Counted from the stretch's first letter, positions 1-6,171 are shown. The stretch: 6,828 bases of DNA from PCC-6406 sp964353225 (GCA_964353225.1 CAYGVA010000225.1:1-6828), one strand, 5' to 3'. A program made the numbers and translations. The notes: generated from the letters alone by a model not told the origin.

Positions 1-55
1 GCACCATAGCCCCGGCCTTGGTACAACCCCCGCACCCAGGCCGGGGCTATGGTGC
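1..55. repeat. 18-bp perfect inverted repeat spanning the permease start
   Basis: The left arm at 1-18 (GCACCATAGCCCCGGCCT) is the exact reverse complement of the right arm at 38-55. After one T/C mismatch (19/37) the stem continues for 3 bp (20-22 with 34-36), leaving a loop of about 11 bases at 23-33. The right arm contains the ATG at 49-51 and the first two codons of the permease, so in mRNA this GC-rich stem would bury the start codon. There is no T-run after it and it lies at a gene start, so it is not a normal terminator. It begins at base 1 of the window, so the true length of the arms is unknown. A fold-back chimera at a contig end would look the same. Confidence 0.85.
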
Positions 56-1734
56 TGGGGGCGATCGCCCTGAGTTTGGCCCTGACCGGCATCGGTCGGC
101 AACCGCTCCTCAACCTCAGCGGGTTACCGCAACTGGGCCAGTTTTTGGGTGCAAGCCTGACCCCCGCGTTGCAGGGCGATTTTCTCTTGACCTTGGTCAA
201 AGCGACGGGGGTCACTTTTGCCTACGGGGTCTGCGGCTCGGTCCTGAGTTTGGGATTGGGATTGGTGGGTGGGGTCCTCTGCTCCGAAACCTGGTGGCGC
301 ACCCTCTGGCCCCGACATCCGCGTCGGGGACGATGGGTTTGGCGGGGGTTGCGGTGGGCCTTGGCTATCCCCCGCGCCATCCATGTGTTGGTGTGGGGGT
401 TGCTGCTGATGCAGGTGATGGGTCTAGAGCCCTTGGTGGCGGTGCTGGCGATCGCACTGCCCTTTGGGGCGATCGTGGCCAAGGTCTTTGCCGATATTTT
501 TGACAACACCCCCCAAGCCCCATTTAAGGCGCTGTTGGCCACGGGAGCCTCCCCCTTTAACGCTTGGCTGTACGGATTATTACCCCAGGCGTTGCCCAAC
601 CTGCTCTCCTACAGTTTTTATCGGTTTGAATGTTCGCTACGGGCCGCAGCGGTGCTGGGCATCATCGGCGCAGGGGGGCTCGGCTACGAAATTCTGCTGA
701 GCCTACAGTCGTTGCGCTATCACCAGCTCTGGACGGGCTTTTATGCGCTGATGCTCCTGAATGGTGCGGTCGATCTTTGGAGTGGCCTGGTGCGGCGGCG
801 CTTGGGGTTTACCAGTCGCCTTGATTTGAATGCCTCTCAGCGGCAAACCATCCCATCCGAGCCGACGCCTGCCGCCTCATCCCCAGGGCGAACACCCCAG
901 CGAAATGGGGTGATCTGGGGCAGTTGGGCTGCGATCTCAATCACCATTCCCCTTTGTTTTGCCAGCCTGTCCCTCCACTGGGGACTGTTATGGGCACCGA
1001 CCACCTGGCAACGCCTGTCCGGTGTGCTCCAATCGGCCAACCCTTTCCCGCTGACCCTAGGGGGGCTCCGCCCCTTCCTGCCCTTATCGGGCCAGACGCT
1101 GGCCATGTCCATCGTGGCGATCGCAATGGCCGGAACCTTGGCGATGGTCATGTCCTTCCCCGCTGCCCAAACCATCGTGCTGCCAGGGGGGCTGTTGCGG
1201 CCCCACCGGGGGACAATCCATCCGCCGCGATCTTGGCCCTGGGGTTGGGGCGTGCTCATCGGCAGTCGCTTACTGTTGTTGCTCTGTCGGGCGATCCCCG
1301 CCCCGATCTGGGCTTTAGTGGCGCTTTACCTCTTCTTTCCAGGGGTGCTGCCGGGGGCGATCGCCCTAGCCATCCATAACTTTGGCGTGCTGGGGCGACT
1401 CATGGCAGAGGTCAACGAAAACCTCGAAGACCAGCCCGTCCGCGCCCTTAGATCCCTCGGCTCAGGCACCACCGGCGTCTTGCTCTACGGCATTTTGCCC
1501 CAAAACCTCGGGCGATTTTTGGCCTACATCTGCTATCGCTGGGAGGTTTGCCTACGGGAAACCGTCATTGTCGGGCTGGTGGGGGCTGGTGGGCTCGGGC
1601 GACTCATGACCGAGCAACTCAGCAGCTTCGATTACCCAGGGCTCACCGTGACCCTGGCAGCCTTGGTGATGCTCACCGTTCTAGTTGATGGGGTAAGCAG
1701 CCACCTGCGCCAGGTGCTCACGGCGCACCCTTGA
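49..1734 (+). CDS. phnE: Fused double-domain PhnE-type ABC transporter permease (phosphonate/phosphate-ester family)
   Basis: This is the inner-membrane permease of an importer of the PhnCDE class, which takes up phosphonates or related phosphorus compounds with a PhnC ATPase and a PhnD binding protein. Neither partner is in the window; they are probably to the left. At 561 residues it is about twice the usual PhnE length because two permease domains are joined head to tail. Each has an ATPase-contacting loop (about 159-183 and 463-487, both ending in a YG-LPQ motif) and a following signature, CSLRAAAVLGIIGAGGLG (195-212) and CLRETVIVGLVGAGGLG (about 501-517). The copies are offset by about 305 residues and separated by a polar Pro/Ser/Thr linker (about 250-287). 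Many hydrophobic spans occur in each half. ATG49 is the first start after an in-frame TAG at 7-9, but the first membrane span begins almost at once, no clear ribosome binding site is seen, and the start lies in the 1-55 inverted repeat, so the true N-terminus may differ. The substrate cannot be read from sequence. Confidence 0.85.
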   Translation: MVLGAIALSLALTGIGRQPLLNLSGLPQLGQFLGASLTPALQGDFLLTLVKATGVTFAYGVCGSVLSLGLGLVGGVLCSETWWRTLWPRHPRRGRWVWRGLRWALAIPRAIHVLVWGLLLMQVMGLEPLVAVLAIALPFGAIVAKVFADIFDNTPQAPFKALLATGASPFNAWLYGLLPQALPNLLSYSFYRFECSLRAAAVLGIIGAGGLGYEILLSLQSLRYHQLWTGFYALMLLNGAVDLWSGLVRRRLGFTSRLDLNASQRQTIPSEPTPAASSPGRTPQRNGVIWGSWAAISITIPLCFASLSLHWGLLWAPTTWQRLSGVLQSANPFPLTLGGLRPFLPLSGQTLAMSIVAIAMAGTLAMVMSFPAAQTIVLPGGLLRPHRGTIHPPRSWPWGWGVLIGSRLLLLLCRAIPAPIWALVALYLFFPGVLPGAIALAIHNFGVLGRLMAEVNENLEDQPVRALRSLGSGTTGVLLYGILPQNLGRFLAYICYRWEVCLRETVIVGLVGAGGLGRLMTEQLSSFDYPGLTVTLAALVMLTVLVDGVSSHLRQVLTAHP

Positions 1735-1774
1735 TGCTGCATCAGAACAGTTCATGCCGCAAAGCTTTCGGCAT
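1732..1774. repeat. Two small inverted repeats at the 3' end of the permease gene
   Basis: TGATGC-T-GCATCA (1732-1744) is a near-continuous palindrome that includes the TGA stop codon. A second repeat has arms ATGCCG (1754-1759) and CGGCAT (1769-1774) around a loop containing the palindrome AAAGCTTT. Neither is followed by a T-run on either strand, so neither is a classical intrinsic terminator. They could stabilise the mRNA 3' end or mark the boundary between the permease transcript and the opposing tRNA transcript. That role is inferred only from position. Confidence 0.35.
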
Positions 1775-1834
1775 AGGTACTGGTCAAGGCCCCACCCTCA
1801 AATCAGGACCCTGCAACAGCAATGGTGCCTAACT

Positions 1835-1851
1835 CTAGGTCGCGTACCTAG
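1835..1851 (-). other. Hairpin just 3' of the tRNA (possible trailer or weak terminator)
   Basis: CTAGGT (1835-1840) and ACCTAG (1846-1851) form a 6-bp stem with a 5-base loop. It starts 4 bases beyond the tRNA discriminator base on the tRNA strand. No T-run follows on the minus strand, so termination is doubtful. A stable trailer hairpin that positions 3'-end processing is an alternative. Confidence 0.35.
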
Positions 1852-1854
1852 TCA

Positions 1855-1927
1855 TCCAGGGTGCAGGGGTCGAACCTGCCTAAAGCGAATTATGAGCTCG
1901 CCGCCTAAACCGCTCGGCCAACCCTGG
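1855..1927 (-). tRNA. trnI-CAU: tRNA-Ile2 (anticodon CAU, lysidine type)
   Basis: Read on the minus strand this gives a complete 73-base cloverleaf. It has a perfect 7-bp acceptor stem (CCAGGGT/ACCCTGG), TG at positions 8-9, a 3-bp D stem (GCC/GGC) with the GG pair in the loop, an anticodon stem GCGAG/TTCGC closed by one G-T pair, loop CTCATAA, a 5-base variable loop (TTTAG), a T stem GCAGG/CCTGC with loop TTCGACC, and discriminator A. The anticodon is CAU. The loop CTCATAA and the GGCCGAGCGGTTTA-type D arm resemble plastid and cyanobacterial trnI-CAU and not elongator or initiator tRNA-Met. In that family TilS converts C34 to lysidine so the tRNA reads AUA as isoleucine. CCA is not encoded. 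The gene is transcribed against its neighbours on both sides. The tRNA call is near certain; Ile over Met rests on recalled family features. Confidence 0.9.
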
Positions 1928-1938
1928 TCGGTCATTTA

Positions 1939-1947
1939 AATATATTA
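1939..1947 (-). promoter_or_regulatory. -10-like box upstream of the tRNA gene
   Basis: On the minus strand this reads TAATATATT, inside an AT-rich patch in otherwise GC-rich sequence, ending about 12 bases before the tRNA 5' end. That spacing suits a -10 element giving a very short leader. No recognisable -35 hexamer lies 16-18 bases further upstream, so the assignment rests on composition and position. Confidence 0.4.
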
Positions 1948-2030
1948 GCCCGCCATCCTTTCTCCGGCACCCCCACCTGGTAGGGCTCAAAGATCCGTGA
2001 TATCCCTGTGCGGAAATGGGTGGGCAGCAC

Positions 2031-2036
2031 TATGAT
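2031..2036 (+). promoter_or_regulatory. -10-like box TATGAT before the small membrane protein gene
   Basis: TATGAT differs from TATAAT at one position and lies 37 bases before the ATG at 2074, leaving a leader of roughly 30 bases. No good -35 hexamer is present at standard spacing. It would drive the 2074-2352 gene and possibly the following DUF21/CBS gene. Confidence 0.3.
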
Positions 2037-2073
2037 GAACTGACATTCTTTTCAACCCTATTCCCCTTGCAGC

Positions 2074-2352
2074 ATGGGCGTTAATCCAGCCGTTGCGTTC
2101 ACAACCCTTTTGCTTGCCCTCATGATTGGAGCCGGTGTCGTCAGCGCCTCTTGGGGATATGCCCTGGGCCGTCAAGCCCTAACGGGGGTCAGGCAGCCCG
2201 ACTCACGCCCCGCCAGTAGCGCCGCTGCCAACCGGGCCACGCCCTCGGGTCAGGCCGCCGTCCTGCGCAGTGAACAAGATATTTTGAACGAAGTGCAAAC
2301 CCGCATCTCAGGGGGTGCCGTAGCGCCTGATGCAGCCTTACCCAGCAATTAA
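2074..2352 (+). CDS. Small single-span membrane protein, conserved-hypothetical type
   Basis: I do not recognise a characterised function. The 92-residue product has one hydrophobic segment near the N-terminus (about residues 6-24, rich in Leu, Ala and Gly), then a motif-like stretch SWGYALGRQALTGVRQPDSRP (about 26-46) that I believe recurs in short uncharacterised cyanobacterial proteins. A low-complexity Ala/Ser/Pro part follows, then a short acidic helix-prone stretch (about 66-80). It may be a signal anchor or an uncleaved signal peptide; no lipobox Cys is present. ATG2074 is the first in-frame start giving an intact hydrophobic segment, although no clear Shine-Dalgarno precedes it, which is common in cyanobacteria. 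It ends 70 bases before the DUF21/CBS gene on the same strand, so co-transcription is possible. It has the codon use and composition of its neighbours. Confidence 0.7.
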   Translation: MGVNPAVAFTTLLLALMIGAGVVSASWGYALGRQALTGVRQPDSRPASSAAANRATPSGQAAVLRSEQDILNEVQTRISGGAVAPDAALPSN

Positions 2353-2422
2353 ATCCAACCGGTTAAACCGATGTTGCCCCTTGGTGTGCAGTTGCAATGG
2401 GACCTGTCAGGATAGCTAGTCG

Positions 2423-3835
2423 ATGGCCTTGACTCGCTTCGATGTCTTTATCCGATTGCTAGCGGTTGTGACCCTGATTGGCCTCAACGCCTTTTTTGTG
2501 GCCGCCGAATTTTCGATTGTGTCGGTGCGGCGATCGCGCATCAACCAATTGGCTGCCGCTGGTGATGTCCCAGCCCAGACCGTACAGCGGTTTCAGCGCA
2601 GCCTAGAGCGCTTGCTTTCCACCACCCAGATTGGCATCACCCTATCCAGTTTGGCTCTGGGATGGATAGGCGAAAACACCATGGCCATCGTCTTGTTCCA
2701 GGGGCTGGGAGCACTGACCATGCCGCCCACCACCTTGCAGGTGGTGGCCCATTCCCTCGCCCTGTTGCTGGCGTTTGGCCTCCTGGCCTATTTACAGATT
2801 GTGTTGGGGGAGCTTTGTCCCAAAGCCGTAGCCCTGCTCTACCCAGAGCGCGTGGCCCGCTTACTCGGAGCCCCTAGTCTCACCATTGCGCGACTCTTCA
2901 TGCCCTTTATCTGGATTCTGAATCACTCGACCCGCTGGTTACTCAAGCGGGTGGGTATTGATTACCAGGGCAGCCCCAGTTGGCATCATCGGCTGACCCC
3001 CGAAGAGCTGAATCTGATTATTCAGACCTCGACCGAATCAGCGGGGTTTGATGCAGATGAACGCGAACTCCTCAAGAAGGTTTTTGAGTTTCGCGATGTC
3101 ACCATTGATGAAGTGATGGTGCCCCGGACGCAAATTACGGCCTTGGCGAGAACCGCTACACTCCAGGACTTACTGGATGCCATTGTGGCCACCGGGCACA
3201 CCCAATTTCCGGTTATGAATGAGTCCTTAGATGATGTGATGGGGGTGATTCGGTGGAAAGACTTGGTGGAACCCCTGGCTCGCCAAGGGCTACAATCCCA
3301 AAGCCCTATCCAAAATTGGGTCTATCCCACTCGTTTTGTGACCAAATCGACCCGACTCCACCACTTGCTACAGATCATGAAACGGTCCGGCCAATCGATG
3401 GTCATGATCTTAGATGAATTTGGGGGTACCGCCGGACTTGTCACGCGGCAAGATGTCATCGCTGAAATTATTGGGGATCACCATGACGGTGAAACCGTCC
3501 CCCATGAATTGATTGCCTCCTTAGAGGGGGAGTACTACTGCATTCAGGGGCAAATTTCCATTGCTGAATTGAATGAACAACTTAATCTCGCCCTGCCCGA
3601 TCAGGATGAGTATCAAACCCTCGCAGGGTTTTTAATTCATCAGCTGCAGAAAATTCCTAAGGTTGGCGATCACACTTACCATGGTGGTTGGCGGTGGACC
3701 GTGAGTGCGATGGAAGGACTCAGGGTGGTTGAGATTAGAGCCCAACCCCTGACAAAACCCACCCCTCCCGTGGCCGTAACCCCTGAGACGGCGGCTCCCC
3801 CGACTTCGAGGTTGTATCCCCTCAATTTGGAATAG
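2423..3835 (+). CDS. CNNM/CorC-HlyC family membrane protein with DUF21, CBS pair and C-terminal transporter-associated domain
   Basis: A 470-residue protein with the full domain order of the family often labelled hemolysin-like. An N-terminal DUF21/CNNM membrane domain (about 5-190) opens with LNAFFVAAEFSIVSVRRSRI and holds the conserved GELCPK motif (129-134). A CBS pair (about 225-355) has entry motif MVPRTQI (232-238) and DEFGGTAGLVT (331-341). A CorC_HlyC domain follows (about 372-442), then a Pro/Thr-rich tail. Relatives are implicated in magnesium, cobalt or other divalent-cation transport, with ATP binding by the CBS pair regulating the membrane part; the ion here cannot be read from sequence. 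The cytoplasmic domains follow the fourth hydrophobic region. ATG2423 begins just before the first membrane span. An AGGA at 2409-2412 lies 10 bases upstream, slightly far for a ribosome binding site. No truncation or missing domain is seen. The name hemolysin should not be taken as a function. Confidence 0.9.
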   Translation: MALTRFDVFIRLLAVVTLIGLNAFFVAAEFSIVSVRRSRINQLAAAGDVPAQTVQRFQRSLERLLSTTQIGITLSSLALGWIGENTMAIVLFQGLGALTMPPTTLQVVAHSLALLLAFGLLAYLQIVLGELCPKAVALLYPERVARLLGAPSLTIARLFMPFIWILNHSTRWLLKRVGIDYQGSPSWHHRLTPEELNLIIQTSTESAGFDADERELLKKVFEFRDVTIDEVMVPRTQITALARTATLQDLLDAIVATGHTQFPVMNESLDDVMGVIRWKDLVEPLARQGLQSQSPIQNWVYPTRFVTKSTRLHHLLQIMKRSGQSMVMILDEFGGTAGLVTRQDVIAEIIGDHHDGETVPHELIASLEGEYYCIQGQISIAELNEQLNLALPDQDEYQTLAGFLIHQLQKIPKVGDHTYHGGWRWTVSAMEGLRVVEIRAQPLTKPTPPVAVTPETAAPPTSRLYPLNLE

Positions 3836-3861
3836 GGCGTTGTGAATAGATGGCTATCCTA

Positions 3862-3879
3862 GGGCGATCGCTTGCGCCC
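3862..3879 (+). terminator. Possible weak terminator hairpin after the DUF21/CBS gene
   Basis: GGGCG (3862-3866) and CGCCC (3875-3879) form a GC-only 5-bp stem around an 8-base loop, 27 bases after the stop codon and followed by AATCCCCCTTTTC. The T-run is short and displaced. The stem overlaps a HIP1 palindrome (3864-3871), so the structure may be a by-product of HIP1. Confidence 0.3.
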
Positions 3880-3893
3880 AATCCCCCTTTTCT

Positions 3894-3918
3894 TGAACAG
3901 ATTAAATCTCTGTTTATT
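3894..3918 (+). terminator. AT-rich hairpin followed by TTTATT, candidate terminator
   Basis: AACAGA (3896-3901) pairs with TCTGTT (3909-3914) around a 7-base loop, extended by a G-T and a T-A pair, and runs directly into a T-rich tract. The layout is that of an intrinsic terminator, but the stem is AT-rich and weak. It sits 15 bases beyond the GC hairpin at 3862-3879, so the two could act in tandem for the upstream gene. Confidence 0.3.
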
Positions 3919-4008
3919 CCCTAAAAACCAGCCATTCTAGGTGGTTCCAATCCCAGATCGTCACGATTCTCGATATCTCAAAATAACGTCACAAAACGAT
4001 GGCCATGG

Positions 4009-4014
4009 TAATAT
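4009..4014 (+). promoter_or_regulatory. -10-like box TAATAT for the oxidoreductase gene
   Basis: TAATAT stands 59 bases before the GTG start, giving an estimated leader of about 50 bases. The preceding spacer region carries the palindrome ATGGCCAT (3999-4006). Further upstream there are two copies of CGTCAC (3959-3964 and 3987-3992), each followed within about 10 bases by CGAT. No convincing -35 hexamer is visible. These could be operator-like sites, but no known regulator consensus is matched. Confidence 0.35.
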
Positions 4015-4060
4015 TTTGATGTTTTTGATCTTCGTTTTTTGCCCCTCCGCCCTGTTTATG

Positions 4061-4065
4061 AGGAG
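4061..4065 (+). promoter_or_regulatory. Strong ribosome binding site AGGAG selecting a GTG start
   Basis: AGGAG ends 8 bases before the GTG at 4074, which is ideal spacing. The alternative ATG at 4131, where similarity to the family's nucleotide-binding core begins, has no Shine-Dalgarno upstream. This favours the longer protein with a 19-residue N-terminal extension. Confidence 0.75.
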
Positions 4066-4073
4066 ACACAGGC

Positions 4074-5159
4074 GTGCATAGTAATCTCCCTGGAGCCGAT
4101 CTGAATGGACCGGTTCAACGTAATCATCCGATGCCCATTCGAGTAGGGGTCATCGGTGTCGGCAATATGGGTCAGCACCACGCCAGGGTTCTCAGCCGCC
4201 TCAAGGACGTGGAGTTGGTGGGCGTTTCCGATGTCAATGTGGAATTGGGGCTCGATACCGCTGGTAAGTATCAAGTGCGGTTCTTTGAAACCTACGAAGA
4301 TTTGCTAGAGCGGGTGGATGCGGTCTGCATTGCTGTGCCAACACGGCTCCACCATCAAGTGGGCATGGCCTGTCTGCAGGCGGGTATCCATGTCTTGATT
4401 GAGAAACCCATTGCCGCCAGCATTGCCGAAGCCGAATCTTTGGTCAATGCTGCCGCCGAATCTGGCTGTATTTTGCAGGTGGGTCATATCGAGCGCTTTA
4501 ACCCCGCTTTTAAAGAACTCCATCAGGTGCTCAAGACCCAGGAGCTATTAGCCCTAGAGGCCCGGCGCATGAGCCCTTATTCCCAACGGGCCAATGATGT
4601 CTCTGTGGTGTTGGATCTGATGATCCACGACATTGATTTGCTGTTGGAACTGGCGGCATCCCCAGTGGTGAAGCTCACCGCTAGTGGGAGCTGCTCTGCT
4701 AACCATTCCAACCATTTAGACTATGTCACCGCGACCCTCGGTTTTGCCAATGGCATCGTCGCAACCCTCACCTCCAGCAAGGTCACCCACCGTAAGATTC
4801 GCACCATCACCGCCCATTGCAAGACCTCTTTAACCGAGGCCGATTTTCTCAATAATGAGATTTTGATCCATCGTCAAACCACCGCCAACACCATGACCGA
4901 TTACGGCCAGGTGCTCTATCGCCAGGATGGTTTGATTGAGAAGGTCTATACCAGCAACATTGAGCCGCTCCATGCGGAGTTAGAGCATTTTGTGATTTGC
5001 GTTCGCGGCGGCGAAACCCCCTCTGTTGGGGGTGAGCAAGCCCTGAAAGCATTGCGACTAGCCAGCTTGATTGAGCAAATGGCTCTAGATGGTAAGGCTT
5101 GGCAAGGGCCAGATCTAGCTGCTGCTGGGGTTGAGACTAGCCCGGTGGTGGCGGTTTAG
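4074..5159 (+). CDS. Gfo/Idh/MocA family NAD(P)-dependent oxidoreductase, nucleotide-sugar 3-dehydrogenase-like (WlbA/GnnA type)
   Basis: A cytoplasmic dehydrogenase of 361 residues. The N-terminal Rossmann domain starts near residue 22 with the dinucleotide motif G28-V-G30-N-M-G33. The family EKP motif is at 110-112, where the lysine is usually catalytic. GHIERFNP (137-144) and LDLMIHDIDL (180-189, with candidate catalytic His185) open the C-terminal alpha/beta substrate domain. GHxERFNP plus the D-x-MIHDxD pattern is what I associate with UDP-GlcNAc or UDP-GlcNAcA 3-dehydrogenases (GnnA, WlbA/WbpB), which make a 3-keto sugar for later amination. The partner aminotransferase is not in the window, so the substrate remains inferred. 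GTG4074 is chosen because of AGGAG 8 bases upstream; starting at Met20 would remove a polar, weakly conserved-looking leader of 19 residues. It converges with the SGNH gene, with only 36 bases between the stops. Confidence 0.85.
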   Translation: MHSNLPGADLNGPVQRNHPMPIRVGVIGVGNMGQHHARVLSRLKDVELVGVSDVNVELGLDTAGKYQVRFFETYEDLLERVDAVCIAVPTRLHHQVGMACLQAGIHVLIEKPIAASIAEAESLVNAAAESGCILQVGHIERFNPAFKELHQVLKTQELLALEARRMSPYSQRANDVSVVLDLMIHDIDLLLELAASPVVKLTASGSCSANHSNHLDYVTATLGFANGIVATLTSSKVTHRKIRTITAHCKTSLTEADFLNNEILIHRQTTANTMTDYGQVLYRQDGLIEKVYTSNIEPLHAELEHFVICVRGGETPSVGGEQALKALRLASLIEQMALDGKAWQGPDLAAAGVETSPVVAV

Positions 5160-5195
5160 GGCCATTGATAACCTAAGCCTGTCTGAGGTGGCTCA

Positions 5196-6161
5196 CTATT
5201 GGCGCTCTGCTTTGATTAATGGGTACAGCGCTTGGGCTAGGGTCGTTCCCACGAGGTCATTACCCCGAATGCTGAGATGGATGTGGTCTCGGTAGAGGCT
5301 GCTATCTTCACCCTGGCGTTTAAAGGGCTCCAGAAAGTCGATGTAGGGAATGGTGTGCTCGGCGGTAAAGTCTTGTAGCCGCTGGCGAGCTACCTGTTCG
5401 TAATCGCGGGGGCCGGGTGGTGCGACTTCCCGCAGTAGGGGTGTCATCGCTAGAATCAACTGCCCTCCCGCCGCCGTCACCCGTTGTTGAATGTGCTGGA
5501 TCGCGGCGAGGTTATGGCCGACCTGATCGCCCCCCTCTGCCTGCACGGCTTCCAATGCGGGTAAGGGCGGATCTTTGCGGAACCGATTCAGGACCTCAAT
5601 CCAGGCGAGAGCCGGGGCGCGATCGGGGTAGTTGCGAGTGCGTCCCACCGGCAACATGGTGGGGGCCGTAGCAAACAAATCGTCAGTATTGATCAGCAGC
5701 ACCACCACTTGGGCTTCAAAGGTGCCAAATTTGCGCAGGTAAGCCAGCTCGTTACGGGGTCCCCAGGAGTTGGCGGAGGCATTCAGGACTTCAATGATCC
5801 GGTCAGTGGTACCCTCAATTTCCCTGTCCATAGTTTCGAGTTGGGCCTGAATCTGTAGGGAAAGGATGTCAGGTTGATCGGTCCACCAGCCCCCATTAGC
5901 AATGGAATCGCCAATCAGCAACACCCGCGCATTGCGGGGCGATCGCCGGGGTAAGACCGCCGGACCCCGCATGGAATAGCGGTTGATTTCAATGCGGTTG
6001 CCAAAGCGACGAATGCGTTGATTGGGGGCGAGGCGATACCCCACCTCGGCATCAGCCACGTATAGCGGCGGTGTACCAAAGCCAAAGACCAGTCGCAGCA
6101 GTGCTTCGGAGGCCAGCACCAGCAACAATAACAATCCCAAAATCAATCCAATCAGCTTCAC
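5196..6161 (-). CDS. Membrane-anchored SGNH/GDSL-type hydrolase-like protein
   Basis: A 321-residue protein with one N-terminal hydrophobic segment (about 3-26), rich in Leu and probably an uncleaved anchor placing the rest outside the cytoplasmic membrane. The SGNH pattern is present. Block I is IGDSIANGG with nucleophile Ser86 (GDS 84-86). NASANSWG (127-134) lies in the block II region, INTDDL (157-162) is a plausible block III supplying Asn, and block V is DHIHLS with Asp292 and His295. Family members are esterases, lipases and carbohydrate acetyl-esterases or acetyltransferases, so acyl-ester chemistry on a surface glycan or lipid is plausible but unproven. The first possible start is GTG at 6173, but GGAGG (6167-6171) lies 5 bases before the GTG at 6161, so the shorter form is preferred. 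The upstream same-strand membrane protein gene ends 84 bases away, suggesting co-transcription. Confidence 0.75.
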   Translation of the reverse strand: MKLIGLILGLLLLLVLASEALLRLVFGFGTPPLYVADAEVGYRLAPNQRIRRFGNRIEINRYSMRGPAVLPRRSPRNARVLLIGDSIANGGWWTDQPDILSLQIQAQLETMDREIEGTTDRIIEVLNASANSWGPRNELAYLRKFGTFEAQVVVLLINTDDLFATAPTMLPVGRTRNYPDRAPALAWIEVLNRFRKDPPLPALEAVQAEGGDQVGHNLAAIQHIQQRVTAAGGQLILAMTPLLREVAPPGPRDYEQVARQRLQDFTAEHTIPYIDFLEPFKRQGEDSSLYRDHIHLSIRGNDLVGTTLAQALYPLIKAERQ

Positions 6162-6166
6162 CCTAG

Positions 6167-6171
6167 CCTCC
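6167..6171 (-). promoter_or_regulatory. Ribosome binding site GGAGG deciding the SGNH gene start
   Basis: On the minus strand GGAGG ends 5 bases before GTG (6161-6159). The GTG four codons earlier (6173-6171) overlaps this site and has no Shine-Dalgarno of its own, so translation most likely starts at 6161. Confidence 0.6.

Noticed and set aside
18..503. Long alternative-frame open reading frame over the permease N-terminal half, plus minus-strand frames at 124-384 and 222-599
   Set aside because: They overlap a gene with clear family motifs. Their products are Gly/Pro/Arg-rich with no domain-like pattern, as expected for shadow frames in GC-rich DNA.
837..1379. Reading frames on both strands within the permease linker and second domain
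   Set aside because: The permease frame is continuous with conserved motifs on both sides, so these are shadows and give no evidence of a second gene or frameshift.
1754..1939. Short plus-strand reading frame over the tRNA region
   Set aside because: It crosses the whole tRNA gene in antisense and shows no protein-like pattern or ribosome binding site.
5160..5195. Possible bidirectional terminator between the convergent oxidoreductase and SGNH genes
   Set aside because: Only 4-bp complementary pieces (AGCC/GGCT, ACCT/AGGT) are found, with no T-run on either strand.
61..5946. Seven GCGATCGC palindromes as a possible dispersed regulatory repeat
   Set aside because: This is the known HIP1 octamer common across cyanobacterial genomes. 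It supports the taxonomic assignment but is not a special feature of this locus.
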